64,000 nt of DNA from Dromiciops gliroides (GCF_019393635.1 NC_057863.1:645338660-645402659); one strand, 5' to 3'. Shown: positions 30,866-42,937, counted from the stretch's first letter. Made by a program: numbers and translations. Notes: generated by a model from the sequence alone, not told the origin.

Positions 30866-31006
30866 GGGGGGATGAGGCAATTGGGGTTAAGTGACTTGCC
30901 CAGGGTCACACAGCTAGTAAGTGTCAAGTGTCTGAGGCCGGATTTGAACTCAGGTCCTCCTGACTCCAGGGCTGGTGCTCCATCCACTGCGCCACCTAGC
31001 TGACCC
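30866..31006 (-). repeat. Short SINE
   Basis: GATGAGGCAATTGGGGTTAA start, CCACCTAGCTGACCC end; GAC(T/C)TATGATTTT on both sides. Confidence 0.9.
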
Positions 31007-31379
31007 TGACCTATGATTTTAACAGCAGTATGAGACATCTTGTTGGAGGAAAGCCTTTAAAGGCATATTTTATTCTTCAGATCAGGTGCTTCCCGCCCCC
31101 CACGCAACCAACGACCAATAAGCCCAGTGAGACTGTGTGTGCAGTCTGTACCTTTCAGTAATCTAAGCAACTGTAAACATGTGGTTGGTTGCAAAATATT
31201 GTCTGTGAAAGCCTGCTTGCTCCTTTCTCATACTTTCATCAAGGCTGCCCTCTGCAAGTGGGTAGATATTCACAAAAAGGATTTGGAGATATGAGAAACT
31301 GGGAACGAGTCAACATTTGTTGATATTTTCTTGGCCGTCTTTTTATTCAATAAAACGCAATCCATGGTGAACTCCCCCT

Positions 31380-31685
31380 ATCATGTATCTTGAGAACCAG
31401 TCCCTCAATGCTCTCAAAATTATGCAGCTGCCCTGGCTTCCTTCCCACCCCTTTTGCAAGAAGCCTTTCCTGGGCCCCCTAAATACAGGTGCCTTCTTTA
31501 TGGGACTATCTCCAATTTACCCTGTGTGTATTTTGTATGGAAATAGTTGTTCCCCCCATTTGATTGTGAGCTCCGTGAAGTTCCGGAAGCACGCTGTTTT
31601 TCTCTTCTTTTGTATCCCCTGTGCAGCATTGACATCATGCCTGGCATACAGTAGGTACTAAATAAATGCTTGCTAATTTGATTCT
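31380..31685 (+). repeat. L2 3' end
   Basis: GAAGCCTTTCCTGGGCCCCC, TTGTGAGCTCCGTGAAGTTC and CAGTAGGTACTAAATAAATG in L2 order. Confidence 0.7.
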
Positions 31686-32355
31686 GTATACTCAGGTTTG
31701 TCCAGCTGTTCTTCCCATCTTTGTTTTTGTTAGTGCCAACAGTAATGATTTTTTTTATTTTTAATAATAATACTTTAGTTTTCTTTTATGCACATATCAG
31801 GAACTATGATAGCAGACTCTCAATGTGATAGCTTCTGTCACTGGTTGAGAAGAGAGTTTGTAATAATAATAAAGACTGTTAGAGATCTTTTCCTTTTTTT
31901 TTCATGTTTGTTGTCCCAGTTTCATCCTTAAATGCCTTAATCAGGTCTTCCCCAGGCTGTGTGTAAACTTTCTCACTGTTTCATGAGGCATCATTGCTCA
32001 CAATCTTTCACACCCCACCCTGTAAAATCCTACCCATGAGCTCATATTCTAAATGCCTCTCACTACTGGTTTCCATGTATCTTTGCTTGGCAAGATCAAG
32101 GGTTTGCTGACTAAGGCAGTTTCTGGGTGCCTTTGGGTTCCTCGATTGATTTATTGATTTATCGTGTTGGTTAAATTAATGGAGGAAATGGAGCTAGGCG
32201 GTGTTGATGTCTGTTCTTTTACCCATTTTCCCTTTTTCAATGTGAGCTGTGTATTTAAATAGTTACGGTGGAGGTGCCTCAAATATACCCATCTTCTCAC
32301 TTTTATTCTTCTGTCTTGTTTGGTATTGACTGTGAATTTGCTCTAACAAGGTAAT

Positions 32356-33080
32356 AAACTGACTGCAGATTCAGAAATGCATCACAGGATTTGGAAGGTG
32401 GAAGGGCAGAATCCACCCCACTTCCACATACCCAGTAAAGGGTCCTCCAGGTTCTGCTCGAAGGCTTCCTCCAATGGGGGGAGCATGCCACCTTTATATG
32501 AAGCCCCCTTCCATTGGTGGACAGATCTAATTGTTAGGAAGTTTCTCCTGATATTTGGCCTGAATCAGTTTCTTCCCCTGCAATTTCCACTCATGTTTTT
32601 TAAAGCATTTTTTTTTTAGTGAGGCAATTGGGGTTAAGTGACTTGCCCAGGGTCACACAGCTAGTAAGTGTTAAGTGTCTGAGGCCAGATTTGAACTCAG
32701 GTATTCCTGACTCTAGGGCCAGTGCTCTATCCACTGCACCACCTAGCTGCCCCTCTACTCATTCTGTATCTGCCCTCTGGGCTAAACATTTCTCCATGAG
32801 ACTGTGAGCTCCTCAAGAACAGGGAGGTTTTTAAAAAAGCCTTTCTTTGTATCCTCAGCACTTAGTGTTACAGTGCTTGGCACACAGTAAGTGATTAATA
32901 AATGCTTGTTGGCTGATTTAAACTGAGTTAGTCTAACTCCTCCCCAATATAATGGCCCATCAAGTACTAGAAGACAGACATCATGCCTACCCCCAACACT
33001 GCAGACTTCTCTTCTCGAGGTTCAGTATACCCAGCTCCATCAACCACTTCTATATCTGTAATAAGTCATCTCCTGTTTGT
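32356..33080 (+). repeat. CR1/L3-like LINE 3' end with nested L2 piece and SINE
   Basis: TTAGGAAGTTTCTCCTGATA is typical of L3/CR1 3' ends. An L2-like terminus (CAGTAAGTGATTAATAAATG) lies at 32770-32930. Confidence 0.45.
32608..32752 (-). repeat. Short SINE
   Basis: T-run, GTGAGGCAATTGGGGTTAAG, ending CCACCTAGCTGCCCC. Confidence 0.92.
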
Positions 33081-33099
33081 TAGGATATAATTAACTTCA

Positions 33100-34260
33100 T
33101 TTTTTGTGATGCTCACCACATCCAGCTCGTCTTCTCTTCATGAAGAAAGTATTCATTATATCTAGGTATAAGCTCTGGTGAAGTTGACAAGCCTTTGGTC
33201 TCTCTCATTTCTTACTCCTGAATGATGTTTTTCTGCTTTTCCCCCCTCTGCTTCATTTGCATTGAAGTCACCAGTTATTAAACTATATTCAGTATATCTC
33301 AGGTGGATCTGTGATTGTGTTGATGTTGGTATTCTTTCCAGTGATAGACTATAATGCATCTAGGCTGCCCATCCTGTGTCCTCTCATCTGTGTCCTTCCA
33401 CAAGTTCACCAAGGGAGGGAGGTCCACCCATACAGAGAGCATATCTCACTCTCACCACGTGACGGGTCCTTCTTCTATTTAATCCTCCGTCTTTGATGAC
33501 TGCCCTTACTCCATTTTTCCTTCATAACATTTTGTTTGAAATGAGTTACATGCAGCCTACTCACATCTATCCTGTGCTCCTCTGCAGCCCTCTGAGCGAT
33601 CCTCATTTTTAATTTTTTAGAGACTATAGCATTCCATGACTTGCAGTCATATAAACATCACAGGCAGAACGTTAGTATTAAAAAGGTGGGACTCTATTTC
33701 CGGGAGAAGTTTGGGGTCATTAAAAAAAGAATTGGACAATTCTTCAGTACTTTTGTTCAATGGTGGGCCTAACTCATCTCTGTGTGGTATTTGTCAAAGG
33801 GACATATATACTGACAGACAAGTTCTACAGTTTATTCTTGTTTTTCACAATCTCGACAGTGGGCATCCTTCAACCATTTCATTTTTGTTTTGTTTTTTTT
33901 CTCTGTGGAAAGTTAGGCCAAACTCTTGACAAACTAGCTATGGATCACTAAGATATTCTGCAATGATATGAACCACTAGCCTGAGCATCTGGTAGACTTC
34001 ACCATTGAGAGGGAATTCCACTTCAAGTTGAACTCTGCACAGTTATCTCCTCTGTGGCAAGGGCAAACTCTTTGGTTGAACATCTGTACGTCTTCCTCCT
34101 TGTTTTATGCCTTCCCTGATATTATCCATCTCTGTTGTTCTTTCAGGGAGGCAAAGCATCAAATAAGGAGAACCAGGGAAACTACACATGTAATGATTAT
34201 AACAACGAAGATGGAAAGAACAGGCACACACAAAAATTGACAGCTGTGTGATCATAATGA
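33100..34260 (-). repeat. RTE-type LINE fossil, endonuclease region
   Basis: A minus-strand open frame at 33162-33359 reads YSLITGDFNANEAEGG and then GVRNERDQRLVNFTRAYT, the endonuclease motif (GDFNA, RNERG.RLV.FA) of RTE LINEs. Flanking DNA is diverged LINE-like. Confidence 0.6.
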
Positions 34261-34296
34261 TGAAACTTGGTCCCACAGAAGAAATATGAGAATGAG

Positions 34297-34376
34297 GGGC
34301 AGCTAGGTGGCACAGTGGATAGGGCGCCGGCCCTGGAGTCAGGAGGACCTGGATTCAGATCCAGCCTCAGACACTT
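34297..34376 (+). repeat. Short SINE, head half only
   Basis: GGGGCAGCTAGGTGGCACAG through CAGCCTCAGACACTT, then directly the poly-T end of the TOMM20 retrocopy. Confidence 0.85.
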
Positions 34377-34712
34377 TAAAAAAAATTTTTTTTTATTAAG
34401 ATTTTATTATGTTGACATGTTTCTCATTCCACATCATCTTTGGCCAAGCTCTGTATACTCACGATTCTCTGGCTTATTGTTGGCAGCTTAGTCAGAAGCA
34501 TCTGGAACACTGGTGATAGAAGAGTCTGCTGTAAAACTTGCAACAACTGCTGTGGCTGCCCACAGACAGCAATGGCATTTGTCAAGTGCTCAACACCCTT
34601 TTCATATTCACCTTGGGCTAGTAATTCCTCACCAAGCTGTATTTCTTTAAGGAAGAACTTCTGAACAGCCTCAGCATCTTTAAGGTCGGGTAACTTTGAA
34701 AGTCCAGCTCTC
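34377..34712 (-). pseudogene. TOMM20: TOMM20 processed retrocopy, 5'-truncated, frame open
   Basis: On the minus strand 34424-34711 gives 95 uninterrupted codons and a TGA: RAGLSKLPDLKDAEAVQKFF, GEELLAQGEYEKGVEHLTNA, GQPQQLLQVLQQTL and MLLTKLPTISQRIVS, ending AKDDVE. This is the C-terminal two-thirds of TOMM20, the outer-membrane import receptor of mitochondria (human about 145 aa), covering the whole cytosolic receptor domain but lacking the membrane anchor. No introns; AATAAA-like AATAAAATC and an A-run (plus-strand T-run) follow the stop. A few substitutions relative to human (FFLKEIQ, LLSPVF, AKDDVE). No promoter or start codon is visible, so probably non-functional. It is bounded by SINE heads on both sides. 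Confidence 0.9.
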
Positions 34713-34806
34713 GGGGCAGCTAGATGGCGCAGTGGATGGAGCGCCGGCCCTGGATTCAGGAGTACCTGAGTTCGGATCCGACCTCAGACACTTGACACTT
34801 GCTGGC
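34713..34806 (+). repeat. Short SINE, head two-thirds
   Basis: GGGGCAGCTAGATGGCGCAG through ACTTGACACTTGCTGGC; it starts exactly at the 5' truncation point of the TOMM20 retrocopy. Confidence 0.85.
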
Positions 34807-34809
34807 TTA

Positions 34810-35340
34810 AGATGCATAAGTCTAATTGGACATGATTGATGAGGTTGAGTTTGATTGAACTGCTTCCCCCCACCCCCACTGTGTTATAAGGGGAAGTAGA
34901 CATTGGGAGAGGGACATATTGGGAAATATGTAACTGATGTAAAATCAAGAGATTCTCCTGCTCCCAATCTTAATTGTAGATTACTGTGGAATATACCCCT
35001 TTCTGAAAGCCTACCTGTTCCTTACTTGTGGTCTTATGAAGAATACCCTCAATATGATTGTGTTATTTTCATATTTATATAGAGGGGAAAATAGGCATAG
35101 GCCCATGTTCCCTCAAAGGGGCTGGAGGTAGGTATTAATTAGACCTAATTTTTTTGGCATGCTTTTGGTATCTTACTCTTTTTTAGAAACCTTGAAATAT
35201 GGTTTCCTCAACAACTATGCCATCATGGAGTCAATTATCATCTCTAGGTAGATGGATCTCAGATCTGTTTGTCCAGCCCTAACCTCTCTCAGAACCTCCA
35301 GTCTCACATCTCCAACTGCCTAAAAGATATCTCATAGACA
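34810..35340. other. Unclassified intergenic DNA
   Basis: AT-rich, probably decayed LINE. Nothing specific recognised. Confidence 0.35.
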
Positions 35341-35341
35341 T

Positions 35342-35494
35342 CTTTTTTTTTTTTTGGTCGGGGCAATGAGGGTTAAATGACTTGCCCAGGGTCACACAAC
35401 TAGTAAGTATCAAAGTGTCTGAGGCCGGATTTGAACTCAGGTCCTCCTGAATCCAGGGTCGGTGCTTTATCCACTGCACCACCTAGCTGCCCCC
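35342..35494 (-). repeat. Short SINE
   Basis: T-run, GGGGCAATGAGGGTTAAATG, ending CCACCTAGCTGCCCCC. Confidence 0.92.
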
Positions 35495-35579
35495 ACTTTG
35501 TATTCATTTTAAATTTTGCTATGTCAGTGGTCTGACCATATACAGACAGTAAGGAATGATTCTCATATCAGTAGAGTTG

Positions 35580-35805
35580 TTTCCTATTAAAATATAATCA
35601 GTTTTATTTTTTGTAAATTTTATTTGGTGCTACCAAGTACAGTACTTTCTGGTTCTTTTCTTGAAGAAAAAAAAAGCAGCATGCATGACACGCAAGCTTT
35701 TGCATAGTCTACACTTCTCTCATTCCTTATTCCTGATACACATTTTCCACCATCCCTACCTACTCTCACGTTTGCACTGAAGTCACTGCGTGTCAGAACA
35801 TTCAT
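35580..35805 (-). repeat. RTE-type LINE fossil, second piece
   Basis: Minus-strand reading LTRSDFSANVRVGRDGG and SGIRNERSVDYAKA is the same endonuclease motif as at 33.2 kb but clearly a different copy. Confidence 0.55.
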
Positions 35806-36028
35806 TGGTTAGCCGTTTCAGTTGTGTCTGACTGTGACCCCATTTAGGGTCTTCTTGGCAGAGATACTGGAGTGGTTTGTCATTTCCTTTTCCAGATCAT
35901 GTTACAGAAGAGGGAACTAAGGCAAATAAGGTGAAGTGTCTTGCCCAGGGTCACTCAGCTAGTAAGTGTCTGAGGTCAAATTTGAACCTGGGTCTTCCTG
36001 ACTCCAGACTGCTCCACCTAACTGTCCT
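35801..36028 (-). repeat. Long CORE/MIR-like SINE
   Basis: CCCCATTTAGGGTCTTCTTG, CATTTCCTTTTCCAG, TCTTGCCCAGGGTCACTCAG in reverse orientation. Confidence 0.8.
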
Positions 36029-36951
36029 ATCAGAACATATTTTGATTGAATTTGGTGGGCCTCATCAAGGTCTTCATAGAATGTCCTAGGAAATGTTGCC
36101 TTTGGACACACGTCAAAACCAACTCCACCAAACCCTTTATTTGCCTCTCTATGGAGAACTTGTAAACCAGCCTTCCATGTAACTTCCCTCTGTTCTCTGG
36201 TTTCATTTATATTGGGAATGTCAAGATTGAAAGGACTTTACATTTAGGGTACCAGGGGCTGGACTTGCAATTCCAATGGTAGAAGGACCTCCCAGGTGAG
36301 GAAAGTACCTTTACCGATACGGATCAGTACCTTTTCTGCAATTGTCTTGGAGCACTGAGATGTTGAATGCTGTGTGCAGGGTCATAAAACTAGACTTGAA
36401 CCCAGGTCTTCCTGCATCTCCTGATGTTTATGGATGGTCAAAGAATTGTGGTTCCCAGCCTATTTTGCCGCTATGACCACAGAGGAGGATCCACACAACC
36501 AAGGATCATTTTATATTTTTATTTCCTGAGTTGTCATAGCCAAACAGCCAACCAGCTACTAAACTAGGCTAGTTCTTGGAAATGAGATGGGCTTTGTTGC
36601 TGGGGCTCTATCTGAAGCCTGTGGAGCCTGGAAGAACCTGGCAGGGTTTTCACTGTACCAGCCCATACCATCCTCTCCACAACAAATGAGGCATGGAGTA
36701 GGATTTTGTGATCCTGGGCTTACAAAGAAAAAAGTAAATCAATTTCTGACCTTTATGGAGACACAGAGACAGAGACAGACACAGAGACAGAGATACAGAG
36801 AGAGACACAGAGAAACAGAGAGATACATTAAATAAGAGAGTCAAATATAAAGGGCATATATGGACTGATATTAGAAGACAAAGGGAGACACACAGGAGGT
36901 AAGAAATACACATATAAGCAGAGACACAAATACATATAAAGATACAGAATT

Positions 36952-37320
36952 GTAAGGGCTAAAATTCTAGCTAGTCTGTTTAAAATATCTAATGAGTGGT
37001 TGCCAATAAATTATAAGCTTTAGCAATAGTTTAGACTTTTAAGCATTTATTAAGGAGAATAAGAATTTGGTAAAGAGAGAGAGAAAGGCCTAGATTCATC
37101 TATCTATTGAAGGGAGAGAGAATTTCTCGCTCCACTCTCAACAAGAGTCCTGATGAAAGAGCGCGAGAGCACCAGCCTTGCCCCCTCTTCCTCCCACAAG
37201 CAAACGTCACTTCCTGACGCCAAAGAAAAGCCGCATTGCCTTGCCCTCAGAGGCCTTCTCCTTATGGTAGAGCTTTCCTATAATAAGTCTCCAACAGGTG
37301 GCATCATTCCAATCATTACA
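36952..37320 (-). mobile_element. Retroviral LTR (fossil), same family as 7197-7568
   Basis: On the minus strand it begins TGTAATGATTGGAATGATGC and ends with TTACA-like sequence, about 369 bp. Just upstream on that strand is a polypurine tract (AAACAAAGGGGGAAC), so this is a 3' LTR with internal sequence extending to higher coordinates. Confidence 0.75.
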
Positions 37321-37681
37321 GTTCCCCCTTTGTTTCTTCGGGAAACGCGGGGTGTTTCCTTGATGAAACAGTAAAAAATAACAGAATATAATATTGCTTA
37401 TAGACCAAAATTGCTGGATATAATCCAGTTTCTTCTTGTCTCCCTCCTAATGATGGCATGGTCAGAATCCATCCACCTGTGGCCTAGCACAATTGTTGGA
37501 TGTCTCAGAACCACGAGATGTGGTAAGGTAACCTTTCCATAACATTTTCAGGTGTCATCATAGACATATTACAAAATTTGGCCTTGATCCAGACACATGG
37601 TGGTAAGAAGTGTTATAGATTGCATAACTGCCCCAACTCTATATTATATGGGTATAAATCCTCCAAAAGGGGGGGAATGAA

Positions 37682-37737
<56 letters not shown>

Positions 37738-38193
37738 TTGAGTATGAGTTATATTTTGAAGAACTCTGTGTTTAATTTGATCATTGACAATGCTATGCTA
37801 AGGATTAGTAAAGATCCAGCAATTCAACAGCTAAAGAAGTGAGTCCAGAGACAACCAGAGTCCAGACCAGAGTCTAGCTTTCCAGACCAGAGTATAGTTA
37901 TTTTTCTGATGACCACTCCAAGAAGACAAGATCTCAGAGACTTTAAATGAACAGTTTTGTTTTGTTGTTTTGTCTTTTTTCCTTCTGTTATTATATACAC
38001 CATTTGTAACATATATTCTCTGCAGAGGCCCTCCCTCTGCAGTCCAGTGTCAAAGTGCAGGTTCATGAGGGACCGCCCCTCTGGACAAAATTTCCTTTCT
38101 CCTTTTCCCTATATTGTTATTTATATATTGTTTGTTAGCATAGGGTGTGTTTCATCAAGGAACACCTTGTTCCTAGAAGAAACAAAGGGGGGG
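37321..38193. mobile_element. Internal 3' region of endogenous retroviruses (fossil)
   Basis: DNA between two LTRs that face away from each other. Purine tracts (GAAACAAAGGGGGG type) occur at both ends and once inside (37665). It appears to join the 3' internal parts of two related elements in opposite orientation; decayed, no coding region claimed. Confidence 0.5.
37688..37733. repeat. (AT)n microsatellite
   Basis: Twenty-three AT units right after an internal purine tract of the retroviral fossil. Confidence 0.97.
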
Positions 38194-38640
38194 AATGTGT
38201 CAAGATCATGGGACTCAGGGGTTCACCTGGAGATTGATCTAGGCTTATTGAGTTGGGGAAGAGCAACTGACTGGTGTACTAGATTGTAAGCACGTCTGGC
38301 TGGTACTTAAGGGTACTTAATGAATTTGAATGACACTAGCCAATCAGCTTGAGGAACCTCCCACTTCTGGGAGGGGAGCATGAAGCAAGAAACGGATGCT
38401 GGGGGAGGGTTCTTCCTCTTTGGCTGCGAGATATTGGCGTGGTGGCAGAGAACTTCAGAAGTGGGAGATTAGGAAGGCTAGGATCGCCAGGTTATGGGAA
38501 ATCTGTTCTCAATCTTTCTCTTTCTTTTACTATTTTTCAATAAACCCTTAAAATACCTAAATTCGTTTATCAGTGATTTTAGTCAGTTTCCCCCCAAAAC
38601 TGGGGGGACAGATTAGAACCCACATTTAGAATTTTAAATT
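38194..38640 (+). mobile_element. Retroviral LTR (fossil), second family
   Basis: It starts TGTGTCAAGATC immediately after the polypurine tract AAACAAAGGGGGGGAA. AATAAA lies near 38540. The 3' edge is uncertain by about 60 bp. A 3' LTR by its position after the purine tract. Confidence 0.65.
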
Positions 38641-38684
38641 ACACAGAATCAAATCAAGGTGGTATCGCCCCTCCATGAGACTAA

Positions 38685-38900
38685 TAATATTAGCATTCAT
38701 AGAGCTGTTTAGGGTTTACAAAGCACTTTTTATATTTTTCTCTTATTTGATCCTCACAATAACCCTGAAGTAGTTGCTATTATGACTTCCACTTTACAGA
38801 TGAGGAAACTGAGGCTGAGAGCTGCTAAGTGACAGTGGGGAAGAGTCTAAGGCACCATTTAAATTCGAGTTTTTCAGATACTGCATCACCCAGTCACCTC
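38685..38900 (-). repeat. MIR
   Basis: CTTATTTGATCCTCACAATA and CAGATGAGGAAACTGAGGCT in reverse orientation. Confidence 0.75.
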
Positions 38901-39117
38901 AGCTAGTGAAACTGGCATTGATACAATCAAAACCCATTTCATCAATGATCCACTGTATCTCAGCAAAGACGAACATCTCTTCTAATAGCAGAAATGCTAC
39001 TTTCTCTTCCTTTGGGAAAAGACCCATCCACAGCCAGCAGGAAGGTCTGCTCTTTGCCAAGCTTGGGGATCCTGGGCTGGTCAATATTCAGAAGCCATTT
39101 TCCCATGTGTTTCTTGG

Positions 39118-39270
39118 TTTTGTTTTTGTTTTTTTGCAGGGCAGTGAGGGTTAAGGGACTTGCCCAGGGTCACATAGCTAGTAAGTGTCAAGTGTCTGAG
39201 GCCAGATTTGAACTTAGGTTCTCCTGAATCCAGGGCCAGTACTTTATCCATTTCACCATCTAGCTGCCCT
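39118..39270 (-). repeat. Short SINE
   Basis: GCAGGGCAGTGAGGGTTAAG start, CACCATCTAGCTGCCC end; ATGTGTTTCTTG on both sides. Confidence 0.9.
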
Positions 39271-39962
39271 GCCCCACCAATGTGTTTCTTGATTGCTGAG
39301 CCAGAACAAAACAAGAAACACAAGAAAGAAAATCTATGAACATTTGCTAAGCACCTACTTTGTTTAGGACACAGTGGGCCAGGTCCTAGGTTGGGAGGGG
39401 AGATGGAGAAAAGTAGAGGCTCTGAGCCCTAAAAAAGAAAGGAGTCTACTTCTAAGACATGAGCAAAGACTCAGATGAGGGAGGGAGGGAAGGAAAGAGG
39501 GAGGGAGAAAGGAAGGAAGATATGGAGTGAGGCATCCACAGTGCAGAGAACAATGGATGAGGAGTCTCCAGAAGCAGTTTTCAAGACAGTGGCAATGTAG
39601 TAGATTGGGGGAGTCCAAAGACCTGAATTTGAATTTTGGTTCTTCTCCTTTAATGACTGACTGTGTGGCATTGGGGACATCAGGTCACTTCTCTGGGTCT
39701 CAGTTTCCCCAACTAAATATTCATGAAGTACCATTGTCACTTTGCCCAGTTTTTCTACTGACTTGTACATGACTCAGGGTAAATCTTCCTCCTCTTGGAA
39801 CTTCAGGGTCCTCTTCAACTTGCAGAATAATCACTTGCTGAAAAAAGTAATCTACAAGCCATAACATACCACATCAGCATGAGCCATAGAGTCGGGGATT
39901 CACCGGGTGATGAATGGATGTAGCACAAAGTCTGTCAATAAGCATTTATTAAGAATCTACTA

Positions 39963-40113
39963 GGGGCAGCTAGGTGGCGCAGTGGATAGAGCACCGGCCC
40001 TGGAGTCAGGAGTACCTGAGTTCAAATCCGGCCTCAGACACTTAACACTTACTAGCTGTGTGACCCTGGGCAAGTCACTTAACCCCAATTGCCTCACTAA
40101 AAAAAAAAAAAAA
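39963..40113 (+). repeat. Young-looking short SINE with 12-bp target duplication
   Basis: Close to the apparent consensus (GGGGCAGCTAGGTGGCGCAG, CAATTGCCTCACT plus A-run). AAGAATCTACTA at 39951-39962 and 40114-40125. Confidence 0.95.
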
Positions 40114-40150
40114 AAGAATCTACTAAGTACCAAGCATAGTATAAGGCATA

Positions 40151-40390
40151 TGGAGGCAGTTAGGTCGCGTTGGGTCTGATGTCAGGAAGACCTGAGTTCA
40201 AATCCAGCCTCAGATACTTACTAGCTATATAACCCTGGGCAAGTCACTTAACTTCCATTTGCCTTAATTTACTGGAGAAGGAAATGGTAAAGGCAAAGCA
40301 ATCCAGTATCTTTGCTAAGAAAACCCCATAGCTTGCTTTGATAGATGGGGTCATGAAGAGTTGGACACAACTGAACAAAAATGAACCAAG
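40151..40390 (+). repeat. Long CORE/MIR-like SINE
   Basis: GGAGGCAGTTAGGTCGCG head, CAGTATCTTTGCTAAGAAAA and GGGGTCATGAAGAGTTGGAC tail. Confidence 0.82.
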
Positions 40391-40411
40391 CAACATGCTA
40401 AGTACTCTTTC

Positions 40412-40559
40412 TTTCTTTCTTTTTTTAGGGCAATGAGGGTTAAGTGACTTGCCCAGGGTCACACAGCTAGTAAGTGTCAAATGTCTGAGGCTGGCTTTGA
40501 ACTCAGGTCCTCCTGGATCCAGGGCCAGTGCTTTATCCACTGTGCCACCTAGCTGCCCC
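40412..40559 (-). repeat. Short SINE
   Basis: T-run, AGGGCAATGAGGGTTAAGTG, ending CCACCTAGCTGCCCC. Remnant of a MIR follows (40570-40690). Confidence 0.92.
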
Positions 40560-41552
40560 GTTCTTTTTTTTTTTTAAACAAGTATCTCATTTGATCCTCA
40601 CAAACAAGCCTGGGAGGTAGGTACCATTTTACAGATGAGGAAACTGAGGCAAACAGAGGTGAAGTGAAATGCCCAGCAGGTAGGCAGGAGCTAGACCTTG
40701 CTCTTTGTCACAACTACAATGCTGTGGCAGGGTCTGGAAGCCTCCTTTCTCAAAATAATTCATTAAAAAAAAAACATGAAAAAAGAGCACAGGACCAAAC
40801 ACAGACCCCTGGGGCACTACATCAAAGATCTCTTGCCAAGCTGATGTTGACCATTTGAGTCTGGCTGTCCAACCAGTTTGAGCTATTCCACAGGCATCTC
40901 ATTCAACTCATTACTCTCAAAGTTGCCTTACTCCCATCTTTCCTAATTCTACTGAAGGCACCATTTTCTTTTCAGTCACTCAATTTCATAACCCCTTTTT
41001 CTAAAAGTTAGTTGAGTCTGGCTGATAAGCAATGGGGATCATACCAGTGGGGGCTTATGACGGAATCCTAAGAAAGGGTAAGTAGCCATACTCTGGACAC
41101 CTGACTCCAGAGTCATGTGACTAGGAACTGGGGAAGTGGCCCTGGGTAGGGTTGTCACACTGTGGAATAGTCCCTGTATCCAACTGGCTACCAAGTTCTT
41201 GTCAGTTCTACTGCTACTACATCTCTCATACCTGCCCCCTGTTCTCTGCTCAATAAATAAAAAAATTTAAAAAATAAATAAATAGCCACCACCTTAATTC
41301 AAGTCCTAATTCCCTTCCCTCTGAACTAATGCACATTGGACTAACTGGTCTCCCTGCAAGCGGGCTTTCCCCTCTCTAATCCAGCCTTCTCACATCTGCC
41401 AAAACGATATCTCTAAAGCACGTGTCTGACTGTAACACTCAGCTACTCAATAAACTGCAGTGGCTCCCTACAAAAAATACAAATTTGGCATTCAAAGCCC
41501 TTCCCAAACTGGCTCCAGGCTACTTTTCCAGGCTTTAAAAAATGCATTGTTC

Positions 41553-41704
41553 CGGGGCAGCTAGGTGGCACAGTGGATAGAGCACCGGTCCTGGAGTCGG
41601 GAGTACCTGAGTTCAAATCCGGCCTCAGACACTTAACACTTACTAGCCGTGTGACCCTGGGCAAGTCACTTAACCCCAATTGCCTCACTAAAAAAAAAAA
41701 AAAA
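41553..41704 (+). repeat. Short SINE with target duplication
   Basis: GCATTGTTCC on both sides (41543-41552, 41705-41714); inserted in L2. Confidence 0.93.
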
Positions 41705-41731
41705 GCATTGTTCCTCTTTACCACCTTTTCC

Positions 41732-41955
41732 AGGTGGCTGGGTGGTACAGTGGATAGAGCACTGGGCTTCAAATCCAGCCTCAGACACTCACTAGCTATG
41801 TGACCCATGGCAAGTCCCTTAACCCTGTTTGCCTCAGTTTCCTCATCTGTAAAATGAGCTAGAGAAGGAAATGGCAAAACACTCCAGTATCTTTTTCAAG
41901 AAAACCCCCAAACAGGGTCATGGATATTCAGACACAACTGAACAACCACCACCAC
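41732..41955 (+). repeat. Long CORE/MIR-like SINE
   Basis: AGGTGGCTGGGTGGTACAGT head, CTGTAAAATGAGCTAGAGAA and CAGGGTCATGGATATTCAGA. Confidence 0.8.
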
Positions 41956-42013
41956 AACAAAATTACCCTTTCCAGTACTAGCTGCATTTCTTCTCTCACA
42001 CTCAATTCACTTT

Positions 42014-42171
42014 TTCTTTTCTTTTCTTTCTTTTCTTTTGTGGGGGCAATGAGGGTAAAGTGACTTGCCCAAGGTCACACAGCTAGTGTCAAGTGTCTGA
42101 GGTCGGATTTGAACTCAGGACCTCCTGAATCCAGGGCCGGTGCTTTATCCACTGCGCCACCTAGCTGCCCC
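42014..42171 (-). repeat. Short SINE with 17-bp target duplication
   Basis: CACACTCAATTCACTTT at 41997-42013 and 42172-42188 bounds the copy, including its TTTTC-rich tail. Confidence 0.95.
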
Positions 42172-42937
42172 CACACTCAATTCACTTTCAAGGTGGGGGA
42201 CTCAGTTTTGCTCCCCATTGCCATTTCTAGACTCTCCCTCCCCCACCTTCACTAGACAACTCCTGTTCTTTTGAAGTTTACTCTACCCAAATTGATCACC
42301 CAATCCAGACCCTAATGGCTCTTAACTATCAACCCCCCTAGGATATTCTCCCTCCCTCCTCAACAGTTTCACAGTCTGGTTCATGGCCTTTCTCTCCCTG
42401 CCCCCTATCTCCTGCTCTCATAGTACGGAACTTCAACATCCATATTGATACTCCTTCAAGTACCCTACCCTCCCAGCTCTTCAATCTACTCCATTCCCAG
42501 GACCTCCTCCTCTCCACCTCCCCTAGAGGGGTCGATGGCATAATCTCTATTTTGCCATTGCCTCCAAGAGTTCTGTTTTTATGTTTATGAAACTGCTTTA
42601 TCCTCTCAGAACCTTTCATCGCTGCATCTTTTCCCATGCCTTACAACCCCCTCTAACACTGTTCTTTGTCCTCACCATAACCTCCAATCCCCTCCTCTAC
42701 CCCTTAGTTCTTCCCCAGACCATCACCCTGCACTGGATACACTCTCCTACCTTGGCCCTTTGGTGAACCAACTCCAGTTTACACTCGCTTCTACCCTTGA
42801 ATCTCTTGTCCTCATCCTATCATAGATCACTTCTTGCCAAACTCTAACCCTGGATTACCCCTATCATCCACCTCCTTCGATGCTATTCATCTGCTACTGA
42901 AGAGAAATGGAAAACAACAACAAAACGAATAATAATA

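Noticed and set aside
42581-42900. Open frames in the 42-44 kb region as a possible gene
   Set aside because: Readable endonuclease-like L2 words and L2 3' ends show that this is LINE fossil DNA.
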